Source: Verrucomicrobiota bacterium (GTDB lineage Bacteria; Verrucomicrobiota; Verrucomicrobiia; Opitutales; UBA2995). Taken from it: a stretch of DNA of 10,111 nucleotides. The notes beneath the pieces were generated by a model. It saw nothing but the letters and a program-made list of their open reading frames with translations. It made no database searches and was not told the DNA's origin. How positions within the stretch are numbered: the first letter of the stretch is position 1; each line of letters starts with the position of its first letter. The position numbers were made by a program, and so were the translations under genes. Location: NCBI GenBank assembly GCA_027297085.1, contig JAPUIL010000577.1, positions 1-10,111 of the forward strand. The letters are read 5' to 3'. This document shows positions 1 to 5,748 of this stretch, in pieces.

Positions 1-1082
1 AATATGAGGTCGGCAAATGATCTGCCGTCGTAGGTGTAGCCTTCCTGGAGATTGCCACCTCCGAGATCCGCGAATGTTGGAAGTAGATCCGTAACGTCTA
101 TCAGAGCATCCGTATGAACGCCTGCCGGAACCAGTCCCGGGCTATTGACAATGAAGGGCACGCAGAGGCCGGGTTCTGTCGTTTGAGCTTTTGCTCCTCT
201 TACCGTCCTGCCGTTCTGGTGACCTGTGATTGAAGTGTCGGTACCATTGTCGGTGGTCCATACAATGATGGTGTTATCTCGAATTTTCAGATCCTCCAAA
301 GCCTGTACCAGTTTCCCCAATACCTTGTCGGTATAGTGAACCATGGCCTTATGTTTGTCGAGGTCTGTAGTGACATCTGTTTCGTCCGGTGTTGTTACCA
401 AAGGAACGTGAGTCAAAACCATTGGGTAATAAAGAAACATAGGCTCGTCCTTGTGCTTTTTCATGAAATCTATTAAGAAATCGACGAACACGGTTTCACC
501 ATAGGCTCCTTCCCAGGTGCGGCTACCTTCCTTGGTGTGAATGTAAGGATCCCAGTAGCGCTCGTCGCTTGGCGGATTGTTGCCTTCGCCACCCGTCCAC
601 ATGCAGTAATCGTCAAATCCGATTTCGTTCATGGCGTCCGGTTGCACACGAAAATCCGTAATCTGCCATTTGCCTGCAATGGCACATTTGTAGCCGGCTT
701 CTTTCATGACCATTGAGATACAGGGATTTCTGTTCCAGTCGTAATGGGCTCCACCTCCCCACCGTGGCACATCCCAATGGTTCACCCAGCCATGTCGATA
801 TGGATATTGACCGGTAAGAAATGAGAGTCGGGTCGGGGTGCATTGTGGCATGACATAGGCATTGGAAAATTGCATGCCTGTTTGAGCCAATAAATCTACA
901 TTGGGTGTCTCAATGTAATCTGCACCGTAAGACGAAACCCATTCCTTGCCGAGATCGTCCACCAGGATGAACAGAATATTCGGTTTATCTGTTTGCGTAT
1001 CATTCTGCTGGCGGCAGCCAGTGAAAAGAAAACCAATTAAGAATGAAACGAAAGTTAGATGGAGTAGTTTAAAAAGCTTCAT
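1..1082 (-). CDS. Sulfatase A, type I (formylglycine-dependent) lipoprotein, partial (C-terminus beyond the window)
   Basis: Hydrolyses sulfate esters, probably on a carbohydrate; substrate unknown. About 360 residues are readable without a stop from the ATG at 1082-1080 to the left edge; the C-terminal part is missing. Residues 1-23 are a lipoprotein signal ending in lipobox F-T-G-C23, so the enzyme is likely anchored facing the periplasm or outer membrane. Sulfatase landmarks follow in order: metal-binding D42-D43, the formylglycine signature C81-T-P-T-R85 followed by LSFLTG, G137-K138-W-Q140, H225 (LTHVPL), D278-N279-G, and K298. The usual GKWH histidine is glutamine (Q140). The gene lies 157 bases after receptor 1 on the same strand, behind a terminator hairpin, so it may have its own promoter. 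No Shine-Dalgarno motif precedes the ATG (CTTCCTAATCA). Sulfatase family is certain; substrate is not. Confidence 0.95.
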   Translation of the reverse strand, partial: MKLFKLLHLTFVSFLIGFLFTGCRQQNDTQTDKPNILFILVDDLGKEWVSSYGADYIETPNVDLLAQTGMQFSNAYVMPQCTPTRLSFLTGQYPYRHGWVNHWDVPRWGGGAHYDWNRNPCISMVMKEAGYKCAIAGKWQITDFRVQPDAMNEIGFDDYCMWTGGEGNNPPSDERYWDPYIHTKEGSRTWEGAYGETVFVDFLIDFMKKHKDEPMFLYYPMVLTHVPLVTTPDETDVTTDLDKHKAMVHYTDKVLGKLVQALEDLKIRDNTIIVWTTDNGTDTSITGHQNGRTVRGAKAQTTEPGLCVPFIVNSPGLVPAGVHTDALIDVTDLLPTFADLGGGNLQEGYTYDGRSFADLI

Positions 1083-1111
1083 TGATTAGGAAGGTAAAAG
1101 GGTCTTGGTCT

Positions 1112-1125
1112 TCTACTCAAGTAGA
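1112..1125. promoter_or_regulatory. Small palindrome upstream of sulfatase A
   Basis: TCTACT-CA-AGTAGA is a 6-base inverted repeat with a 2-base centre, 29 bases upstream of the sulfatase A start. The spacer is too short for a stable RNA hairpin, so if functional it would be a DNA operator. It occurs once in the window and could be chance. Confidence 0.25.
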
Positions 1126-1143
1126 GATCGGGAATGCAACCTA

Positions 1144-1189
1144 GGTTGTTTATAAAACAACCCTCCCTTCACTAGAAGAAGGGAGGGTT
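1144..1189 (-). terminator. Intrinsic terminator of receptor 1, with overlapping AT-rich hairpin
   Basis: AACCCTCCCTTC (1159-1170) pairs perfectly over 12 bases with GAAGGGAGGGTT (1178-1189), with a 7-base loop. Read on the minus strand the stem is followed by GTTTTATAAAC, a U-rich tail. It starts 51 bases after the receptor 1 stop codon and ends before sulfatase A begins. A second hairpin, GGTTGTTT-ATA-AAACAACC (1144-1162), shares four bases with the first, so the two cannot fully form together. Confidence 0.85.
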
Positions 1190-1239
1190 GGATAACTGAC
1201 CCCAAAGGGCAGTACTACTAGAAACAAGCTACAAACAAA

Positions 1240-3504
1240 TTATAGATCAAAAGATGCTGTAAAAAGAACCGTTCGGGCTTCGTTGGTCGCTGCACGTGAG
1301 CGGACGTAAAACTCGTCACCTGCGTTATCAATATTGATTCCGAATGTGACAGGCTGGTCGCCGATCATGGTCGGGTAACGCGCAAATAAATCAATGGTCG
1401 TGTAACCGTCTTCTGTTACAAACCGGTTGACGATATTGCCAAATTGCTGGATCGGTCCATCTGCGAAGACTAAACCACCGCCGATCCGGAGTCCTTCCAT
1501 GGGCCCTTCATCCACCGTATAGTTGGTGAAGAGCGTGAAACGGTGCGGCGTAGCACCTTCTAAACGCAGTCCCGTTGCCACTTCTCCCACGACTTTCGCA
1601 TCAATCCAGCTGTAAGCGGCCACGATGCTCCAGTTTTCCATTGGATTGATGAATAACTCGAACTCGACCCCTTCGCTTTCGTCACTGGTCACGGATTGGT
1701 CCGACATAAAGGTAACGGGATTAAAGTCGTTTCGAACCACGTTGTCTTTCTGGATGTTAAACGCCGTTACCATCCCGCTGAGCTTTCCATCGAATAGGTC
1801 GATAAACTTGAATCCGATCTCGATGGCATCGCTGGTCTGTGGTCCAATAAATTCGCCTGTATCGGGATCCGTTGCGCTCTGTGGTTCGAAAGCATCGGCC
1901 ACATTGGCGAAGAAGCTTACATTGGGATTGATTCGATAGACACCGCCAAGTTGGAAATTCGTGTCCCCATCATCGATCGGCGTGCCTCTTGGAGCACCAC
2001 CCAAAGCGATCGTATGTTGTTTGATGTCAATTTTACGAAGGCCGGCAAGGATATTGAGGCGATCTTCCATGAAGAATATGTTGTCTGTGACGTAGAAGGT
2101 ATCGATGTCCTGGAAGCTCCGATCGGTGGGGTTGCTTCGCTGGCCAAATTGTCTAATTTCCGAAGGGCTGGGAACATCATCTTCCCAGATCCGCACGCCG
2201 TTCAGGATATCATCTTTAAAGAGAAAGTCGCGGAACACTTTGCCCGTTTTTGCCTCGATAGCCCTGAGTCCAGCTGCTTCGGTGGCATTGACGGCCCGCA
2301 GACGATACGTGCCGTCTCCACCATTGATACTTTCAGATTTGCGAAATCCGATAAGCAACTGGTGTCTTACGTCGCCGGTTTCGAAGTCGATGATGTCATT
2401 TATCGTGTGAACTTCGTCACGACGGCGGTCATCATTGTACGAGTTATTGGCATTGGACTCGTCATTTTGATCGAATGTATTAAATTCGCGGAAAGTCACA
2501 AGCTGGTGCGTGTCGTAGAAATTATACTTGTATTGGATATTGTGTGTTTCGCTGAATGAGTGACGAAGGCCCAAGCTTAGGAAGTCGTTATCCGAATCGA
2601 AAATATTTCCTGCTGTGGAGGATACGTATTCCCTGGGAAGAAAGGTGTTGTTGTAGCGGGTGTTCGCTTCCCTGACGCCATCCACATTGTCATCGAAGTC
2701 TCCATCTCCGTTCAGGTCAGTTGGAATTCTTTGAAATGACCAGGTAGCTCGCTGGGTGGGAAATCCTTTCTGATTGTTATCTCCGATCAGGAAAGAACCT
2801 TCAGTTTGCTCGGAAAATTGATAGATGCCTGCTACACCAAAGAATTTTGTTTCCTGCCCATCGACCCAACGCCAACCGTCGTGGTCTTTGTATTCTCCTA
2901 GAAACCGCAAACCCAATTTTCCGTTCATGGCATGGGTGGTAATATCAAATTTTCCTCCAACGCGTCCATTGTTGCCTATATTGAATGAAACGGTTCCGCC
3001 ATCTATGCCTTTAGGTGTTTTAGTAATTACATTAACCAATCCGCCAGGATCCGATTGCCCATACAAGGTATTGGGGCCTTTGACTACTTCGATGCGGTCG
3101 ACCATCTGGACAGGAATATAAAGTCCGCCGGTAACCCCATCGACTAGCAAATTCCGGTTGCGAAAGCCGCGAATTGAAAATGAGGAAGGACGTGCGTTTC
3201 CTAGATTATTCCGTGTTGTTTGGGTAATGGATGAATTGTAGTCCAGTGCCTCAACGAAATCACCAATCAAACTATCTTCGAGAAATTCAGAAGTGATTAC
3301 GTTGATCGACATGGGCAGATTCATCAGTGAGGTCCGCATACCCGTGCCGGAAATAGTCACTGTTGAGGAGTAGCCACCTTCTTCTTCCTCAACGGAGAAT
3401 GGATTGAGTTCGTATACATCGTCTTCTTGTCCGAAGGTAGGTTGAAATGCCAAAGCCAGTAAACTGGCGCTAAAACAGAGTGTTTTATAGTAGTTATGTT
3501 TCAT
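1240..3504 (-). CDS. TonB-dependent outer-membrane receptor 1, siderophore-receptor-like
   Basis: A 754-residue, 22-strand-barrel type receptor that imports a bound ligand across the outer membrane using TonB energy. Residues 1-25 form a Sec signal peptide (cleavage near G25/Q26). The mature N-terminus has V-Y-E-L-N-P-F-S-V (30-38), probably the TonB-box region. The plug spans about 48-165 and ends in GPNTLYGQSDPGG (143-155) followed by N-V-I-T-K, the pattern seen in FhuA-like ferric-siderophore receptors. The rest is beta-barrel, ending in SFDL. A loop at 263-272, DLNGDGDFDD, resembles a calcium-binding loop. It is a paralogue of receptor 2 (roughly 60% identity by eye, nearly collinear). 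No Shine-Dalgarno motif is visible (CACCTATAAGCAATG). Ligand is uncertain: the plug suggests a siderophore, the sulfatase neighbours suggest a sulfated glycan fragment. There is no SusD partner. Confidence 0.95.
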   Translation of the reverse strand: MKHNYYKTLCFSASLLALAFQPTFGQEDDVYELNPFSVEEEEGGYSSTVTISGTGMRTSLMNLPMSINVITSEFLEDSLIGDFVEALDYNSSITQTTRNNLGNARPSSFSIRGFRNRNLLVDGVTGGLYIPVQMVDRIEVVKGPNTLYGQSDPGGLVNVITKTPKGIDGGTVSFNIGNNGRVGGKFDITTHAMNGKLGLRFLGEYKDHDGWRWVDGQETKFFGVAGIYQFSEQTEGSFLIGDNNQKGFPTQRATWSFQRIPTDLNGDGDFDDNVDGVREANTRYNNTFLPREYVSSTAGNIFDSDNDFLSLGLRHSFSETHNIQYKYNFYDTHQLVTFREFNTFDQNDESNANNSYNDDRRRDEVHTINDIIDFETGDVRHQLLIGFRKSESINGGDGTYRLRAVNATEAAGLRAIEAKTGKVFRDFLFKDDILNGVRIWEDDVPSPSEIRQFGQRSNPTDRSFQDIDTFYVTDNIFFMEDRLNILAGLRKIDIKQHTIALGGAPRGTPIDDGDTNFQLGGVYRINPNVSFFANVADAFEPQSATDPDTGEFIGPQTSDAIEIGFKFIDLFDGKLSGMVTAFNIQKDNVVRNDFNPVTFMSDQSVTSDESEGVEFELFINPMENWSIVAAYSWIDAKVVGEVATGLRLEGATPHRFTLFTNYTVDEGPMEGLRIGGGLVFADGPIQQFGNIVNRFVTEDGYTTIDLFARYPTMIGDQPVTFGINIDNAGDEFYVRSRAATNEARTVLFTASFDL

Positions 3505-3601
3505 TGCTTATAGGTGTTTGTGAGAATTGATAGGGCGAAATTTAGGAGTTCCTATGGAGAACCTTGGGAGATTGACGGTTCGTGACTAAAAAACAAGGAC
3601 T

Positions 3602-3657
3602 AAGCTAGGTGGGTATTTGGATTTAGTAAACTGCGTTTGGGCTTAATCAGTTAAGTT
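3602..3657 (-). promoter_or_regulatory. Proximal promoter/operator block of receptor 1
   Basis: On the minus strand AACTTAACTGATTAA (3657-3643), ten variable bases, then AGTTTAC (3632-3626). The same arrangement with identical spacing precedes receptor 2. The TTTACT at 3630-3625 could be a -35 element, with a weak -10 (TAGCTT, 3607-3602) 17 bases further on, giving a leader of about 90 bases. The upstream half, containing the palindrome CTTAA-TCAG-TTAAG, would then sit where an activator binds. Conservation is seen directly; promoter function is inferred. Confidence 0.55.
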
Positions 3658-3711
3658 ACCTGTTTATCGGTAAAATCTAAGGCGAATAAAGTTGATGTTC
3701 GTTTACTAAAG

Positions 3712-3740
3712 CCGGACAACCAGTCCGGGTCCTGTTTTTA
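3712..3740. other. GC-rich hairpin, possible weak terminator
   Basis: CCGGAC-AACCA-GTCCGG forms a 6-base-pair stem with a 5-base loop. On the plus strand a TGTTTTT run follows six bases after the stem; on the minus strand only TTT follows. It might stop transcripts running on from sulfatase B or act within the receptor 1 control region. It has no counterpart upstream of receptor 2. Confidence 0.3.
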
Positions 3741-3821
3741 AGTTCAAGTGGTGTATTGAAGGTATTTGCTCATTGAAGTCGAGCGTGGATGTTGACAAAC
3801 GGAATCCAAAACTTGGGTTTG

Positions 3822-3839
3822 CTTAAATGTTTAAATGAC
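3822..3839. promoter_or_regulatory. Distal conserved 18-mer upstream of receptor 1
   Basis: CTTAAATGTTTAAATGAC contains a direct repeat, TTAAATG-T-TTAAATG, with an 8-base period. An identical 18-mer lies at 8368-8385 upstream of receptor 2. It begins 317 bases before the receptor 1 start and 113 bases beyond the end of sulfatase B. Tandem half-sites suggest a regulator-binding site, for example of AraC type, but the regulator is unknown. Confidence 0.55.
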
Positions 3840-3952
3840 TGGAGTAGCGCAATGCGTTAATGGAAACGGTGACGATAAAATTATGACACGAGCTCTCTTG
3901 GGAAAAAATGAATTAATCCATTCTGTTGGCTTGCCACTGCCTAAATCTAAAA

Positions 3953-5392
3953 TCATTGAATCGCTTTTAGTTCTGCCAGAACGGAATCCTTCCAACGCGT
4001 AAGCTCAGTCTTCATTGTTTGGGTTATTGCAGGTAGGTCCTCAGTGAGATCCTTTTTTTCAGCAGAATCCTTTATAATGTCGTAGAGCTGATCACCTTGG
4101 GGCGTTGATATCAGCTTATAGCGAGCTCTCATCCACACCGACTCTTTGGCATCTTTATTTAGGAAACCAATGGGTTTTGTCCGCTCTGAAGCTGTTCCTT
4201 CAATAAACGGCCATAGGCTGACTCCATCGTAAACACGATCATCGGGAAGAGGAATACCTAGGCTGCTTAGAATAGTCGGGAAGTAGTCTGATGTAACACA
4301 GGGATCGGACACCGTAAGTGGCTTTTTCACTTTATCCGGCCAGACCATCAAACCGGGAACCCGGATACCGCCTTCCTGGATCGACAATTTGAAACCCGAA
4401 AGGTGACCTGGAGAACCTACGTGCCTGGGGGACCCCTGGCGAGCGGGTCCGTTGTCGGAACAAAACCAGAGCATGGTATTATCCGCGACTCCCAGTTTTG
4501 TAAGCTCGGCTCGTAGTCTACCAACTTGCTCGTCCATCGCCGTAACACAGGCATAGTAATGTTGTGTGTCTTCCGGGTGGTTCTTGTACATGGCACGGTA
4601 TTTAACTCCTCCCACCACGGGTGAATGCGGTGTGTGAAACCAAATGACCGCAAAAAAGGGTGTATCTTTTCTGACGGCATTTTGGATAAATGGCAGAGCC
4701 CTATCCATAATCACGCGAGAATCGTCGCCGTTTGTGTTCTCGGTTTCTTGCTGACCTTCACCGACAAAGTAGTCGTTGCCATACTCTGTTCCCTTAGCCT
4801 CGATGACTTTGATATCGGCTTTCTCTTTATCCGTGATGGGTCCTGGATGAATAAGCGGATCCCAAGTGGGGACTTTCGACTCCGTAACAAAACAGACATC
4901 CACATCACGTTCCCAAGGTGGACAATAGTAGCGCACCGGATCCTCTTCGAAAAACCCCCAGCGCGACTGGTCACCTTTTTCGCGAGACAAGGTTCCCAAA
5001 TGCCATTTCCCGAAATGCCCTGTAGTATAACCCGCTTTCTTGACCACAGTTGAGATGGGGATTTCCGTCGCTTCAAGTCTTCCCTTCATCGCATAGGTAA
5101 TCCCAAAGCGGTAAGGATTCCGGCCCGTATAACAACTGCCGCGGGTTGGAGAACACATGGCCGCCGCAGAATAAAACCGAGTAAAGGTAACCCCTTCGGC
5201 ACTCATCCGGTCCAGATTGGGCGTATTCAAATAAGGATGACCGTTGTAACCTGTATCTCCCCAGCCCAGGTCATCGGCCATCATCAGAATGATGTTTGGT
5301 CGACTCGAGTTTGTTTGAGCGAGAAGGTCGATCGTTCCAATCAGAAGGGCGAGAAATGAAAGTGAAGTTGGAAGAAATATTTTAGGACTCAT
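3953..5392 (-). CDS. Sulfatase B, type I (formylglycine-dependent), exported
   Basis: A 479-residue arylsulfatase-family enzyme that hydrolyses sulfate esters, most likely in the periplasm. Residues 1-25 look like a Sec signal peptide ending L-L-A25-Q. All canonical positions are present: D40-D41 (ADDLGWGD), signature C80-S-P-T-R84 followed by GSCYTGR, K129 and H131 in GKWHLG, H256 in HTPHSP, D313-N314-G, and K335 in the GFKLSIQEGGIRVPG stretch. The C-terminus has the usual YKLI...QLYD tail. Length is complete for the family. It follows receptor 2 at 356 bases, behind that gene's terminator and a REP-like cluster, so co-transcription is doubtful. The start is chosen because it gives an intact signal peptide; no Shine-Dalgarno motif precedes it (TTCTCAAACCATG). 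Substrate is unknown; a sulfated polysaccharide is plausible given the receptors. Confidence 0.96.
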   Translation of the reverse strand: MSPKIFLPTSLSFLALLIGTIDLLAQTNSSRPNIILMMADDLGWGDTGYNGHPYLNTPNLDRMSAEGVTFTRFYSAAAMCSPTRGSCYTGRNPYRFGITYAMKGRLEATEIPISTVVKKAGYTTGHFGKWHLGTLSREKGDQSRWGFFEEDPVRYYCPPWERDVDVCFVTESKVPTWDPLIHPGPITDKEKADIKVIEAKGTEYGNDYFVGEGQQETENTNGDDSRVIMDRALPFIQNAVRKDTPFFAVIWFHTPHSPVVGGVKYRAMYKNHPEDTQHYYACVTAMDEQVGRLRAELTKLGVADNTMLWFCSDNGPARQGSPRHVGSPGHLSGFKLSIQEGGIRVPGLMVWPDKVKKPLTVSDPCVTSDYFPTILSSLGIPLPDDRVYDGVSLWPFIEGTASERTKPIGFLNKDAKESVWMRARYKLISTPQGDQLYDIIKDSAEKKDLTEDLPAITQTMKTELTRWKDSVLAELKAIQ

Positions 5393-5442
5393 GGTTTGAG
5401 AATGGTGATATATAAGTGGATACCGAGAAGATGTCGGTCAGG

Positions 5443-5459
5443 TAATCAATCTAATCAAT
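5443..5459. repeat. Tandem octamer upstream of sulfatase B
   Basis: TAATCAAT-C-TAATCAAT is an exact direct repeat with a 9-base period, 50-66 bases upstream of the sulfatase B start. Direct repeats at roughly one helical turn suit a tandem regulator site, but A/T-rich repeats this short can arise by chance. Confidence 0.35.
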
Positions 5460-5483
5460 ATTAAGAAAAAGTCGTCTGTAGCC

Positions 5484-5496
5484 TGTTCGGCGGCAT
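5484..5496 (-). repeat. Remnant of a REP-like element
   Basis: TGTTCGGCGGCAT matches exactly the first 13 bases of REP-like element 2 (5555-5567), but no stem or TAGGGC end follows. It reads as a broken copy of the same repeat. Confidence 0.4.
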
Positions 5497-5516
5497 ATAG
5501 TCATTTAGATCGTATC

Positions 5517-5545
5517 GGTAGGGCAACAGCCTCCGGCTGTGCCGC
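5517..5545 (+). repeat. REP-like palindromic element 1
   Basis: GGTAGGGCA is followed by a hairpin ACAGCC-TCC-GGCTGT (5526-5540) and then GCCGC. Outer GGC/GCC also pair. The head, loop and tail match elements 2 and 3 while the stem sequence differs. No coding role. Confidence 0.75.
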
Positions 5546-5554
5546 GTTTATTGG

Positions 5555-5590
5555 TGTTCGGCGGCATCGCGAGGACGCGATTGCCCTACC
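5555..5590 (-). repeat. REP-like palindromic element 2 (inverted)
   Basis: The same repeat in opposite orientation: read on the minus strand it starts GGTAGGGCA, then hairpin ATCGCG-TCCT-CGCGAT (5581-5566), then GCCGCC. With element 1 it forms a head-out inverted pair, as in BIME arrangements of REP sequences. Confidence 0.75.
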
Positions 5591-5606
5591 CAATACAGGT
5601 CGTGAA

Positions 5607-5634
5607 GGTAGGGCAGCTGCGTCCCGCAGCGCCG
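5607..5634 (+). repeat. REP-like palindromic element 3
   Basis: GGTAGGGCA is followed by hairpin GCTGCG-TCC-CGCAGC (5616-5630) and GCCG. It has the same head, TCC loop and tail as element 1 with a third, different but fully complementary stem. Confidence 0.75.
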
Positions 5635-5663
5635 TTTTGTAAGATCATAAAACATAATCAAAC

Positions 5664-5721
5664 TTTTTAAATACATCTATTTAAAAACAAAGCCCTCCCC
5701 GCGGAATCCGCGAAGAGGGTT
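5664..5721 (-). terminator. Intrinsic terminator of receptor 2, followed by AT-rich hairpin
   Basis: A GC-rich hairpin pairs AGCCCTC (5691-5697) with GAGGGTT (5715-5721, one G-U pair) and CGCGG (5700-5704) with CCGCG (5708-5712), with a small CC/AA internal loop. On the minus strand it runs into TTTGTTTTTAAATAG, a U-rich tail. That tail is one arm of a second, perfect 10-base hairpin, TTTTTAAATA-CATC-TATTTAAAAA (5664-5687). The receptor 2 stop codon is 28 bases upstream of the GC hairpin. Confidence 0.82.
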
Positions 5722-5748
5722 CTGACAAACTACTAAACTACTGATAAA

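Larger units (their letters stand above)
3505..3952. other. 448-base intergenic region between sulfatase B and receptor 1
   Basis: Holds no credible gene. It contains the receptor 1 control region: the proximal block at 3626-3657, the distal 18-mer at 3822-3839 and a small GC hairpin at 3712-3728. An exact 10-base inverted repeat, TTTAGTAAAC (3622-3631) and GTTTACTAAA (3701-3710), frames the proximal block. No strong terminator is visible directly after sulfatase B. Confidence 0.7.
5393..5748. other. 356-base intergenic region between receptor 2 and sulfatase B
   Basis: Holds no credible gene. From the receptor side it contains the receptor 2 terminator pair (5664-5721), three REP-like palindromes plus a remnant (5484-5634), and a tandem octamer (5443-5459) close to sulfatase B. 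A TATATA at 5408-5413 could be a -10 element for sulfatase B, but I see no matching -35. Confidence 0.7.

Noticed and set aside
613..843. A 76-codon minus-strand frame
   Set aside because: It is an alternate frame within sulfatase A, which reads through this stretch with the correct C-T-P-T-R and GKW motifs.
1951..2559. A 202-codon open frame on the plus strand
   Set aside because: It lies wholly inside receptor 1 on the opposite strand. Its translation has no recognisable domain or signal, and receptor 1 has full-length family evidence, so this is an antisense shadow.
4625..5053. A 142-codon open frame on the plus strand and overlapping minus-frame readings at 4417-4680 and 4711-5076
   Set aside because: All are out-of-frame readings of sulfatase B, whose catalytic residues are intact in its own frame.
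5484..5634. CRISPR array
   Set aside because: The repeats are few, inverted relative to each other, unevenly spaced and have variable stems. There are no uniform spacers and no cas genes.
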